IMG/VR virus record: IMGVR_UViG_3300049433_000029
Location: 1-49,321 of that record
DNA: 49,321 nt
From: a virus
Reading direction: 5' to 3' (one strand)
Position numbers and translations under genes: made by a program. Positions 1-8,200 of the stretch are shown in pieces. Every line of letters begins with the position of its first letter. The stretch's first letter is position 1. The notes under the pieces were generated by a model that had not been told where the DNA came from, ran no database searches, and saw only the letters and a program-made list of their open reading frames with translations.

Positions 1-232
1 CGGTGGTGTTGGCCTGCATGAACTCGAGCAGCTTGGCCGAGTACTCGCTGGCGCCCTTGCCGGCGGAGCCGAACACGGCCTCGATGGTGCTGTTGTGGCT
101 TTCGGCGACGTCCTTGAATTTTGCGTAGCTGTCGCGGGCCTGCGACAGGCCCTTCTCGGCGAAGGCGCGCATCTGCTCGGGCGCCTGGAACGGGATGATG
201 GAGGCGGAGAACGGATCGGTCGAATTGGTCAT
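1..232 (-). CDS. Phasin family protein (N-terminal part, runs off the window)
   Basis: The reading frame starts at an ATG at 232, preceded by an AAAGGA ribosome site, and is still open at base 1 (77 residues visible). The N-terminus (MTNSTDPFSASIIPFQAPEQ) and the amphipathic helix that follows fit phasins, which coat polyhydroxyalkanoate granules in the cytoplasm. A second phasin gene lies just upstream in the same direction, a tandem arrangement common in Bradyrhizobium relatives. It is host DNA outside the prophage. The 264 bp between the two genes (233-496) hold no gene; I saw only a short CCCC/GGGG hairpin near 325-338. Confidence 0.85.
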   Translation of the reverse strand, partial: MTNSTDPFSASIIPFQAPEQMRAFAEKGLSQARDSYAKFKDVAESHNSTIEAVFGSAGKGASEYSAKLLEFMQANTT

Positions 233-496
233 GCGGAATCCTTTTGCATCGGGTGGGTGTGACCTCCGCAAACGGCGACCCGGCCCACAACAAGGGCTTG
301 ACCGTCGAACAGGATCACGGGAATGCCCCTTTTCGGGGGACGACAACACTTAACGCCATTATCATGTCAATTTTGTGCATTGCACTGCGATTTCAGCTGC
401 AATGCCGCATGGCTGCCCCCGGCCGAACGCACGTTCTGGCCGAGGAACAACCGATTTATCAACCTATGGAAGTACTTAGCTCAGGTTTTCGGCTTT

Positions 497-880
497 TTAC
501 GTTTTCGGTTTGGCCGCATCCATCGCCGCCCGGCTGACGAGCTGGCCCATTTCGCTGGCCTGCTCGGCCAGCGAGCGCATCTGGTTCTGCACGTATTCGC
601 TGTGCAGCCGCATCACCTCGGCCAGATCCTTGGCGTGGAGCAACTGCTGGGCGTAATCCAGCGAGGCCGTCACGTTCTTTTCGGCGTAGGCAATCGCCTT
701 GGTGCTGATGTCCTTGGCGCCGGCGCGGACGGTGGCGCCTTGGCCCTCGATCTTGGAAGCGGTCTGCTGCGCGCTGGCGAGAAAACCCTCGAACGCCTTG
801 CGGGCCTGATCGAAGCTGGTCTCAGCCATCGATCGCATTTCCTTTGGAATTTCGAAACGGTCACGCACATCTTCACTCAT
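497..880 (-). CDS. Phasin family protein
   Basis: 127 residues, ATG at 880 after an AGGAGAG ribosome site. The protein is almost entirely helical, without a signal peptide or membrane segment, and carries the phasin pattern: an F-x-x-F-L-A-S-A-Q core followed by a heptad-rich helix (LRLHSEYVQNQ-like phasin_2 region, residues about 85-105). Phasins bind the surface of polyhydroxyalkanoate granules and control their number and size. It forms a tandem pair with the phasin at the left edge. It is the last host gene before the prophage. The histidine kinase now beyond attR would have been its divergent neighbour before integration. Confidence 0.85.
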   Translation of the reverse strand: MSEDVRDRFEIPKEMRSMAETSFDQARKAFEGFLASAQQTASKIEGQGATVRAGAKDISTKAIAYAEKNVTASLDYAQQLLHAKDLAEVMRLHSEYVQNQMRSLAEQASEMGQLVSRAAMDAAKPKT

Positions 881-1160
881 GGTCCCACTCTCCTGTTTGC
901 GTTCGCGGGGCGTTGCGAATCGGCCCCGGTTCCCCGTTCGCCCACTTCAAGCTACCGGCCAAATAATATCGCAAGTGTGACGCGGTGCGATGTGTTTTCA
1001 GGCCGGGTTCCGCATCGTGAACCTCTGATTTTGTTTTGCAACACCCCAACGCCAAAGCGGGCGCGAGGTTCGCCGCAGGGCGAGCGAATTAAGGTTATTT
1101 GCGGCTTTGCTCGGCGCAGCGCCAGTCGGACCGTGGACCTGACGGAGCGTGGGGGCGATA

Positions 1161-1175
1161 CTAACGACCTGTTAA
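1161..1175. repeat. attL core
   Basis: CTAACGACCTGTTAA, identical to 47001-47015. The bases on either side differ, so the shared core is exactly 15 bp. It does not lie in a tRNA gene. Restoring the empty site joins 881-1160 to 47016 onward, which puts the core in the divergent gap between a phasin gene and a histidine kinase gene. The host part of the gap, 881-1160, holds no gene I can support. The core reads CTAA-N7-TTAA, one base off the CtrA box. Confidence 0.9.
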
Positions 1176-1194
1176 AATCATCCCCTTGATTTCA

Positions 1195-1223
1195 TTGGTC
1201 GACGGTCCCGGGCGGGTTATGAT
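1195..1223 (+). promoter_or_regulatory. Candidate sigma-70 promoter just inside attL
   Basis: TTGGTC (1195-1200), a 17-bp spacer and TATGAT (1218-1223), 27 bp before the start of the 1251 gene. The spacing is ideal and the -10 hexamer matches 5 of 6 bases; the -35 is weaker. The spacer contains ACGGTCCC, the reverse complement of the GGGACCGT repeats near attR, so an integrase or excisionase arm site may overlap this promoter. Confidence 0.4.
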
Positions 1224-1250
1224 GTCATTGCAGGACAGGGAGAAGTTGGG

Positions 1251-1508
1251 ATGGCGAAGGCGGTGACGGACTTGCGGTCGGCTATCGACTACATCCGCGA
1301 GCTTCAGGCGGGATCATCTCCGAGCGGCGGGCGGCTTTCCGCTATCGCGGTGCCAAAGGCGGTGCGCGACAAGATAGTCGATGAGTTGGGGGAAGAAAGC
1401 ATGATTCCGGTTACGCGCAAGATGCTGCAAATGTACGACGATCAAGCGCCAACGGAAGTCAGGGTGCTAGGTGTCCTCATCAAAGAGCAGAAACCGAACG
1501 CCACATGA
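1251..1508 (+). CDS. Hypothetical protein at the extreme left end of the prophage
   Basis: 85 residues, ATG at 1251 after a GGGAGAAG ribosome site. It has no membrane segment, signal peptide or motif I recognise; it looks like a small soluble alpha/beta protein. It stands alone on the + strand just inside attL, pointing against the late lysis genes, with its own candidate promoter. Genes in this position are often expressed in the lysogen and alter the host (lysogenic conversion), but the function here is unknown. Its 3' end overlaps the oppositely directed 1480-1623 gene by 29 bp. Confidence 0.7.
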   Translation: MAKAVTDLRSAIDYIRELQAGSSPSGGRLSAIAVPKAVRDKIVDELGEESMIPVTRKMLQMYDDQAPTEVRVLGVLIKEQKPNAT

Positions 1509-1623
1509 AATACCCGTAGCCGAGATTGTAGCAGAACGGCCATTCTCCGGGCGGACGTTCGCCGGGACCGGAGAAGGCGGCCAGCCAGCCGCGCCGCTTC
1601 CCATTGCTGTATCGGATGGTCAT
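1480..1623 (-). CDS. Small hypothetical phage protein
   Basis: 47 residues. The ATG at 1623 overlaps the stop of the upstream gene as ATGA, which is why I chose it over longer starts in this frame. The protein is rich in Gly, Trp and Tyr toward its end (GYGYFMW) and resembles nothing I know. It is the last gene of the late operon, after the lysis module. Translational coupling is the main support that it is real. Confidence 0.5.
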   Translation of the reverse strand: MTIRYSNGKRRGWLAAFSGPGERPPGEWPFCYNLGYGYFMWRSVSAL

Positions 1624-1886
1624 TTCTGCTTTCCTGGCTCGTGATGATTGTTGCGATGCTGGCGCGGATGCTCCTCGCCCTGCGTCACGCCCTCGGCAAA
1701 TTTCGCTTCTCCAGTCACCTTGACCAGCGCGTCCTTCATGCCGTTGGTGGCTTGGCGGACCAGTTCGATGCGATCGCTGTTGACGCTGATCCTGCGGGAA
1801 TTTCTCAACCCGACGGCCACCCCGCCGCACGCCGTCACTAGGGTCGCGATAGAGATGATGATGCTGGAAATCTCTGCCCCGGTCAT
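1620..1886 (-). CDS. Small membrane protein of the lysis module
   Basis: 88 residues. One hydrophobic helix (about residues 5-25, IISIATLVTACGGVAVGL) is followed by a short charged helix and a very polar tail rich in His, Glu and Lys. Single-span proteins with a charged cytoplasmic or periplasmic tail, next to an endolysin gene, are usually holins, antiholins or spanin subunits; the sequence does not say which. Its stop overlaps the next start (ATGA). Confidence 0.65.
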   Translation of the reverse strand: MTGAEISSIIISIATLVTACGGVAVGLRNSRRISVNSDRIELVRQATNGMKDALVKVTGEAKFAEGVTQGEEHPRQHRNNHHEPGKQK

Positions 1887-1897
1887 AGCGTGGCGTC

Positions 1898-2182
1898 CTA
1901 CAAGATCGAATCCGACGCGGACTTAAACTCGCGATGGATAACGAATCCCCGCCCGTGCCGGATGTCGTCGAGCTGGCGGTCGAACATGTTCATGCGCTCG
2001 TTCGCCACCGCCTGCGTCGTCACGATCTGCTCTAGCTTGTCGATCTTCACGCCGTGCGCCTGCACGTCCCTGGAAAGCATCTTGAGTTCCCCCTTCATGG
2101 TCCAAATGATGCCGAGGCCAACGACCAGAAAACCGATCAGCGTGAAGATGTCGCCGACCTTGATAGTTGGTTCGATGGTCAT
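1898..2182 (-). CDS. Membrane-anchored coiled-coil protein of the lysis module (holin- or spanin-like)
   Basis: 94 residues. An N-terminal membrane helix (about residues 10-29, FTLIGFLVVGLGIIWTM) is followed by a heptad-patterned helix (residues 30-75). This build fits inner-membrane spanins and some small phage holins. It lies third after the endolysin in the same operon. No lipobox or nested reading frame for an outer-membrane spanin was seen, so a complete spanin pair cannot be claimed. Confidence 0.65.
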   Translation of the reverse strand: MTIEPTIKVGDIFTLIGFLVVGLGIIWTMKGELKMLSRDVQAHGVKIDKLEQIVTTQAVANERMNMFDRQLDDIRHGRGFVIHREFKSASDSIL

Positions 2183-2202
2183 TCCGGCATTCCGATCCCA
2201 AG

Positions 2203-2520
2203 CTAGCCGCTGCCGAGCTTCGATGCGTCGAGCCCGTCCTGCGCGGCCAGTACAGGTGAGTTCGGCTGGCCCTTGCTGACGTGCTGCAGCAGTTCGAGGA
2301 ATGCGCCGAAGGCATCGCCGCCATTGCCGGCCGCGATCTGCGTCAGCGCCTTCTCGACGAAAGGCACGACGGTCAGCACCCAGGGCTGCACCATCGCAAG
2401 CACGGGCGCGGCACCGGGTACAAACATACTGGTCACGCCAACGATGGTCGGCTCGACTTTCATGACGCCTTCGATGATTTTCTCGGCAGCGCCGGCGGCG
2501 CCCTTGATATCGATATCCAT
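2203..2520 (-). CDS. Hypothetical protein, holin-like
   Basis: 105 residues with an ATG at 2520 after a strong AAGGAGA ribosome site. The centre (about residues 25-62) is hydrophobic and rich in Val, Pro and Ala, with room for one or two membrane segments; the ends are polar. It directly follows the endolysin gene, the usual place for a holin, which would permeabilise the inner membrane at the end of the lytic cycle. Assignment rests on position and hydropathy only. Confidence 0.55.
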   Translation of the reverse strand: MDIDIKGAAGAAEKIIEGVMKVEPTIVGVTSMFVPGAAPVLAMVQPWVLTVVPFVEKALTQIAAGNGGDAFGAFLELLQHVSKGQPNSPVLAAQDGLDASKLGSG

Positions 2521-2531
2521 GGTTCTCTCCT

Positions 2532-3722
2532 TCAGGTGACTTTCGGGGTGGTGGATGGTTCGGCTAAAGGGCTCTCAACGAACGACCAATCGACCAGCCC
2601 CTTGCCATCGATGCCGAGCGCCTTGGCCGCGGCGAGGGTCAGGTCGATGCCAGCGCTGTTGGTGTGGCGGCCGGTCATGTCGGTGCCGGATTCGGCTTGC
2701 GGTCGCGCGCCGGTCTTCCAGTAAGGATCGTTGGTATTCCAAGGGCCTACGTCGACAATGTCGCACTCGATCGATTGGCCGGTCTTCTTGCTGGTGACGC
2801 GGACCTTGGGCCTTTCGCCCGCGAAGTGCAGCGGCAGCGCCACGCCCGGCGCATTGTCGTCGATCGCGCCGCCATAGGCGGAGCCCTGCCCGCCGAACAT
2901 GGTGGCGGTGATGCCGACCTGCAGACCGGGTGTCGGGGCCGATGCCGGTATACCGACTTCGGCCGGCGGCGTTTGGATGTGCACCGGCGATCCCGTCGGC
3001 ATCAGCACCGGGCCAATGGCAGGCAGCGGGACCGACTTCGGCCACCAATAGCCGATCAGGCCGAAGCTGGATCTGGACTTCGGCAGCGCCTCGATCTGCA
3101 CCATGTCGTTTTCGTTGCCGCCCAAGGTCCAGACCCGATCAGCGTCCTCGCCGCGGTAGAAGCCGACATGACCGAGGCCGGAATCCTGCGAACCCCGCCA
3201 GAACACCGCAATGGCGCCGAGCGCCGGGCCGGATAGCTGGACGTAGCCGGCATCATGTCGTGGCGACTGTGACGAGGCGCTGCGGGTGCCCGGAATGCCC
3301 GAGGACTCCATCGCCGCATTGAAGAAGATGGCGCACCACGGGTCACCCAGCGAGCCGCAATGGGCCAGCCCGATGTAGCGCTCGATGCCTTGGTTGTTGC
3401 CGGTCTCATGGAATCCGATCTCGTGCAGCGCCCATTGGAACCACGGTGGCGCAGCGGCGAAGGGGCCCGACGGTTTCGGCGGCGGCGGGGGTGCGGGCAG
3501 CCTTGCGGGCGTCAGAAACGGCGGCGGTGCGAGGGGCGCGGGCTTCGGCACCGGCGTCACGTCGATGACGGAAGGAATCGGTGCCGGCCTCTGCCCGATC
3601 AGCTGCAGCATCACCTTGGCCAGATCGGCCGATTGCGACTGCCCGCGCCAGACCAGCGCGGCCATGACGGCGAACACCGTCAGCAGCACAACCCATGGAA
3701 TGACGGTGGAGAATTCGGCCAC
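2532..3722 (-). CDS. Endolysin: membrane-anchored TIGR02594/CHAP-type peptidase with C-terminal RlpA-like domain
   Basis: 396 residues, GTG start at 3722 after a GGAGA site. Order: N-terminal membrane helix (about 8-25), proline-rich linker (45-90), a papain-fold peptidase of the TIGR02594 phage family (about 90-240) with candidate catalytic Cys130 (GDPWCA) and His185 (GHVGF), a second Pro linker, and a double-psi beta-barrel region resembling RlpA (about 265-385; DVGPWN and GIDLTLAAAKALG). It should cleave peptidoglycan cross-links or peptides at lysis. The membrane helix suggests signal-anchor export, with release controlled by membrane collapse, rather than dependence on a holin for export. 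A late-motif copy and a hairpin precede the gene. Confidence 0.85.
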   Translation of the reverse strand: MAEFSTVIPWVVLLTVFAVMAALVWRGQSQSADLAKVMLQLIGQRPAPIPSVIDVTPVPKPAPLAPPPFLTPARLPAPPPPPKPSGPFAAAPPWFQWALHEIGFHETGNNQGIERYIGLAHCGSLGDPWCAIFFNAAMESSGIPGTRSASSQSPRHDAGYVQLSGPALGAIAVFWRGSQDSGLGHVGFYRGEDADRVWTLGGNENDMVQIEALPKSRSSFGLIGYWWPKSVPLPAIGPVLMPTGSPVHIQTPPAEVGIPASAPTPGLQVGITATMFGGQGSAYGGAIDDNAPGVALPLHFAGERPKVRVTSKKTGQSIECDIVDVGPWNTNDPYWKTGARPQAESGTDMTGRHTNSAGIDLTLAAAKALGIDGKGLVDWSFVESPLAEPSTTPKVT

Positions 3723-3726
3723 AAAG

Positions 3727-3745
3727 GTCTCCGTTTCGGGGAGAC
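3727..3745 (-). promoter_or_regulatory. Hairpin covering the endolysin ribosome binding site
   Basis: Minus-strand transcript: GTCTCC, 7-nt loop, GGAGAC. The right arm is the Shine-Dalgarno sequence itself, ending 4 nt before the GTG start. If it folds, translation of the endolysin would be damped. Confidence 0.35.
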
Positions 3746-3765
3746 AATGGCGGGCCTATCCCCAG

Positions 3766-3777
3766 CCGCAACGCACC
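3766..3777 (-). promoter_or_regulatory. Late motif copy 1 (GGTGCGTTGCGG)
   Basis: First of seven exact copies on the minus strand. The core ends 43 nt before the endolysin GTG. It shares CCCGCCAT at the same distance downstream with copy 2. It also lies upstream, in reverse, of the + strand cargo pair. Confidence 0.7.
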
Positions 3778-3818
3778 GTTGGATTGCGCGCCGTAGGGTT
3801 GTGGTGGTAGGAGGGAGA

Positions 3819-3938
3819 ATGGACGCCCCGGCGCATTGGACTGGTACGGATCGATTTGAGCGGCGGCTGGTCCTTTGGGCCATGGTCGCGAGTGTCGCCG
3901 GATCGCTTGTCCTGCTCGTTTTCCGCAAATTCTCATGA
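3819..3938 (+). CDS. Small single-span membrane protein (cargo pair, first gene)
   Basis: 39 residues. ATG at 3819 follows an almost perfect TAGGAGG ribosome site. Residues 1-15 are polar and 16-34 form one membrane helix (LVLWAMVASVAGSLVLLVF) ending in RKFS. Its stop overlaps the start of the epimerase-like gene (ATGA), so the two are translated together. The pair runs against the late operon around it. The role is unknown; it could anchor or regulate the enzyme at the inner membrane. Confidence 0.7.
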   Translation: MDAPAHWTGTDRFERRLVLWAMVASVAGSLVLLVFRKFS

Positions 3939-4771
3939 GCAGCTTTGTCATCGGCGCAACCGGTAAGATCGGCAGCTATATCGTCAAGCACCTGGTTGAG
4001 GCTGGCGAGGCGCCGTTTGCGCTTTCGCGTGTGCAGCGATCGACCGAGGGCGCCAGCTGGATTCAGGGCGATCTTAAGCGCCCCGAGATGATCAGCGCGC
4101 CTTCCGTCGATACCCTCTACTGCACCGCCAATTGCAAACTGTTTTCCCTTGCGCTGCCGCTCCTGTACCGACCCGGCCTGAAGCGCGTGATCGTGTTCAC
4201 CACCACCAGCATTGCGACCAAGCTGTCATCCGATATCGATGCCGAGCGCGACATGCTCGAGGGCTACGTCGCGGCCGAAGAAAGCATCAAAGCATTTTGC
4301 GAGGCGCGCGGCGTCGAATGGACAATCCTACGACCGACCCTCGTTTACCTGGAAGGCCGCGACCTCAACATCACTCGCATGTCGCGAACCATCAGGAAAC
4401 TCGGTTTCATGCCGCTGTCGGGCAAGGCTTCGGGTTTACGTCAGCCCGTCCATGCGGAAGATCTAGCGATGGGAGCGATTGCCGCGGCCTCAACTCCCGC
4501 CGCCGCAAACAAAACCTACGCGCTGCCCGGCGGCGAAACCCTCACCTATCGCGAAATGGTCGGGCGCGTGTTTGACGGAATGAACCGCCCGCGCCGTCTG
4601 ATATCTCTGCCTCCCGCTTTGTGGCGCTTTGCCTTCATGCTTGTGCATCGCTTCTATCGTGGCTTCAATGTTGCGATGGGTGACCGAATGTCCAAGGACA
4701 TGACGTTCGATGCATCGGATGCTGTGCGGGATTTCGGATGGAAGCCGCGAGAGTTTCGCCCGAAGTTTTAA
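3935..4771 (+). CDS. NAD(P)-dependent epimerase/reductase-like protein (extended SDR), phage cargo gene
   Basis: 278 residues. The start at 3935 is set by ATGA overlap with the small membrane gene. A Rossmann nucleotide-binding motif GATGKIG lies at residues 7-13. The protein has the layout of atypical/extended SDRs (nucleoside-diphosphate-sugar epimerases, NmrA-like proteins), with a C-terminal substrate region including ALPGGETLTYREMVGRVF. The canonical YxxxK pair is not obvious, so the reaction cannot be named. No phage structural role is known for such enzymes, so this is a host-type metabolic gene carried as cargo. Modification of surface sugars, and so phage exclusion, is a reasonable guess but only that. 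Confidence 0.8.
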   Translation: MSSFVIGATGKIGSYIVKHLVEAGEAPFALSRVQRSTEGASWIQGDLKRPEMISAPSVDTLYCTANCKLFSLALPLLYRPGLKRVIVFTTTSIATKLSSDIDAERDMLEGYVAAEESIKAFCEARGVEWTILRPTLVYLEGRDLNITRMSRTIRKLGFMPLSGKASGLRQPVHAEDLAMGAIAAASTPAAANKTYALPGGETLTYREMVGRVFDGMNRPRRLISLPPALWRFAFMLVHRFYRGFNVAMGDRMSKDMTFDASDAVRDFGWKPREFRPKF

Positions 4772-4778
4772 AGGGCAA

Positions 4779-5201
4779 TCACTTGCACTCTGGAATAGCG
4801 ATCTTCTGTAGCCTGTCCTCGACGAATTCGGCGCGATGTTTGAATTTCCGATAATCCTTGATCTGGCCCGCAGGTACGCCATCCTCGCCTTCCGCAGGCC
4901 GTTCCGCGTTGGTAGCGTCGTCGGGCAGGAAGGGCGCCAGAAACACCGTCTTGCCGAACTGCTTCAGGCAGTAGGCTTCAAGGCTTTTGATTTCATTCAG
5001 CCATGCGTCATCGACAAGGCGCACCATGGCTGGTTTCACATCTTTGGCCGGATGCTTCTTCGCTTCCACGATCTGTGCCGACAGGCTGCGGATTATCGAC
5101 ACGCGACCGCCAAGGCCTATTTCGACGGGCGCAACCGTCTGCGCCACCGCCCCGGTCTGGATCGCGAACATTATCAGCAGCGTCGCCAGCTTCTTAATCA
5201 T
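4779..5201 (-). CDS. Secreted hypothetical phage protein
   Basis: 140 residues, ATG at 5201 after GAGGAG. It has a clear Sec signal peptide (KK, then a hydrophobic stretch, cleavage near AVAQ at about 21). The rest is soluble, has two cysteines (CLKQF and the C-terminal PECK) and no known motif. It lies 10 bp after the tail fibre gene in the late operon, so it may be a periplasmic or virion-associated partner of the fibre. Function unknown. Confidence 0.7.
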   Translation of the reverse strand: MIKKLATLLIMFAIQTGAVAQTVAPVEIGLGGRVSIIRSLSAQIVEAKKHPAKDVKPAMVRLVDDAWLNEIKSLEAYCLKQFGKTVFLAPFLPDDATNAERPAEGEDGVPAGQIKDYRKFKHRAEFVEDRLQKIAIPECK

Positions 5202-5211
5202 TCGCGGCTCC

Positions 5212-8200
5212 TCATTGGTTCTGGTAAATACCCGAAAGTGTAAAATGATTATTCAGAGCAAGGGCTGTCTGCATTTGACAGCTGGCTGCGGTTGTTGATG
5301 CGGTGATCTTGCACCCCACCGGGATTGCCGAGACGGCGCTCTCATCACCGCCGCCGCCTGCACCAGTTTGCGGCGTGTTCGGCAAGGTCCAAGTAAAGGT
5401 GCCTCCGGTGCAGGAGCCGATCGCGGTGATGGTTAGGTCCATGGACCAGTGCGTAACCTTGCCCCAAGTTTTGAAAGCGGCAGAGGTAACCGTCCACGTG
5501 GCGGTGCCGCAAGTCGGGGAAGGCGTGAAAGACGGCCACGCGGTGTTGTCCATGTTGGCCGCCGGCAGGTTTCCGGTGACCGTCGAAGTGCTGAGCGCGA
5601 CCGTAAAGCTCGCGCCGGTCGCGCCGCCGGTGAGCGTGCCGACGGACGTGAGCGAGGACGCCGTCACGCCAGCTGCGAGCGTCGATCCCGTAAGCGCGCT
5701 CGCCGCGACGGCGCTTGCCGTGCCTGCCGTGAGGCTGGCTGCAGTGCCGGTCAAGCCGGTGCCGGCACCCGAGAAGCTGGGCGCCGTCAACACCCCGGTC
5801 GACGGATTGAACGTGTATTTGGTGCTGCTGACCTTCTGCGGCAGGTTGCCGGTCGCCGCCGTCACCCAGGTCGGATAGACCGTCGCGTTGGTGGTGGTGT
5901 CGTCCGTGATCGCGGTATTAGTCGCGTTGGTGGCCGTGGTCGCCGTGCTTGCAGCGATCGAGGTATTGCAGCCGAAGCCGGTATTCGTCGTCCAGATCAG
6001 CGCGCTCGACGACGAGCTGCACGACGACATCGAATAACTGGCCCAATTGGCGGTGCCGCTGGTGGCGTTGGCCATCACCGTATTTGCGGCGGTCTGGCCC
6101 AACATCGAAATCGGCAGCGTGTTTGCGCCGCTGGCCGTTCCCGAGATCGCTGGCCCGTTCAAGGTCGGGCCGGTTCCGAAGCTGGTCAGGGACGATGCCG
6201 TTACGCCGGCGGCCAACGTTGCGCCTGTCAGCGTTCCGGCTGCTGCAGCACCCGTGCTTGTGCCGCAGGTGATGCCGGTGCCGCTTACGTAATTGACATG
6301 GTTGCCGCCGCTGTCCGAACACGATGGCATCGCGAAGCTGGCCCAGCTTCCAGTCGAGCCCGTGAAGTTCGCCAGCATCGTATTTGCCGCAGTCTGCCCG
6401 AGCACCGCGATCGGGATGGTGTTGTTGCCGCTGGCCGTGCCGCTGATGACGGGGCTGGAAAGCGCGGGGTTGATGCCGAACGTCGTGAGCGATGAATTAA
6501 CGACGTTGGAGGCGAGTGTCGTTCCGGTCAGCGACCCAGCTGCAGCCCCACTGAGGACGCCGACCGTCAGCGGGCCACCAAGCGTGGACTGCTGCAGCAC
6601 GCAGCCCGCGCAGCCCGTCAAGGTCATGTCGAGATTGGTGCCAACAGAAAATCGAAACTGTCCGCCTCCGGACGGCGGCGCTTGAAAGGTAAAGATGCCC
6701 GGCACCATGTGAAGGCCGCTCACCGTCGCGAACCCGAGGACGGTCAACGGATCGGAGCCGCCTATTGTCCCGATATTGACCTTCTGCGAATTGATGGAGC
6801 TGCTGCTGTTGAGGGCCGCGCAGTCCGCCGTGACGCCGTTGGTGGTGCAATAGTTCCCATTGAAGCTGAGGTTTACCGACGCGGCGGTATTGAGCACATG
6901 TGGCGGGGTTGCCGCCGTCGTCGCGATGCGGTTCGAGACGATCTTGATGTTTTCCGCGTTGCGGACGCAGCTCGGATAGACCGTTCCGACCGATGAATTC
7001 TGCGAGATGGTGTTGCCGTCGATCAAACCGCCCAGCACCTGTGAGGTCGCGCCCGTGACGTCGATCAGGCAGCCTTGGGTATTGGCAACGTTGCCCATCT
7101 CGAATTCGACGTTGCCGGTGATCGACGGGAATACGCCGCCATCGATCACCACCATGCCGTTGACGTTGGCGATCAGGCCGCCTTCAAGGCGGACGCTGGT
7201 GGCGCCGCCGACCTGATCCCATCGATAGCCGGGATCGCCGCGCAGCTCGTTCTGCCCGACGGTGACGTCCTTGAACGTGATGCTGTCGCCGACGTTCTTC
7301 ATGTTCACCGACATGAAGACGCTGCCTTTGATCATGGCGTTATTCAGCCCGCCACCGCCATTGTTGCCGAGCGCGATCAGCGCCGTGCCAGGCGCGACTG
7401 TCTGCGACGGCGTGATGGTATAGGTCCCGGCGCCGCCGGTGCCGCTGCCCAGCGCCGTCACCCGCGCGATAATCACGCCGGATGTGTTCACCACATTGCC
7501 GCCGACAAAGATCGTACCGGAACTCACCGACGCAACTGTCATCGTGGTGCTGGATATCCCCGCAATGATCGACGCATTCGGCGACGAGAACGTCTTGAAC
7601 GACTGGCCGGTTTTCATATTGCCGATGAAAACGTGGTCGATCACCGTCTTGTATTCGAAATAGTCGGGCTGTCCGGTTGCGGTGATGTGAATGCCGTGAC
7701 GGCCGACGCCAGCGCCATAGAAGCCGGTGCTGGGATAGAACGCAAAATTCTTCAGGACGGTGCCGAACACGTTGTTGGCGCCGGCCCGGCGGATGAAGTC
7801 GCAATCGTCCGGAATCGACGGGCCGAGCAGAAACGCCGTGCCGCCGGGATTGCCCGCGGACCATCCGGTGCCCTCGATGGTGATCGACCTATCCCGGATC
7901 GTGGTCGGGGAGAAATCGAACACCGCGTTGTTGACGCAGGAATTGACCAGGTACTGCCCGGCCGGAAACAGCAGCTTGCTGCCGTTGGGGATTAGCTGGA
8001 TCGCCGCGCGAATGCCGGGGCCATTATCGATTAAGCCGGTTGGATCAATGCCCGCGTAGTCAGTGGCGAAATAGGTCTGCGCAAGCCGGTTCTGCACCGT
8101 TTGCGCGATACCGCCCGGCTGCAGGAAGGTGACGTTGCTGGCCGATGTGACTCCGGAGACAGGCGAATACGTCGTGATGTTGCCGAGCGCGTCGAAGCCG

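Noticed and set aside
1128-1135. GGACCGTG in the host flank, 25 bp outside attL
   Set aside because: Same as the iteron near attR, but an 8-mer is expected about once or twice by chance in this window and the spacing to the core differs from the right side.
323-1189. 288-codon + strand open frame
   Set aside because: It is antisense to the well-supported phasin gene, crosses attL, and its protein is Arg/His-rich low-quality sequence typical of a high-G+C shadow frame.
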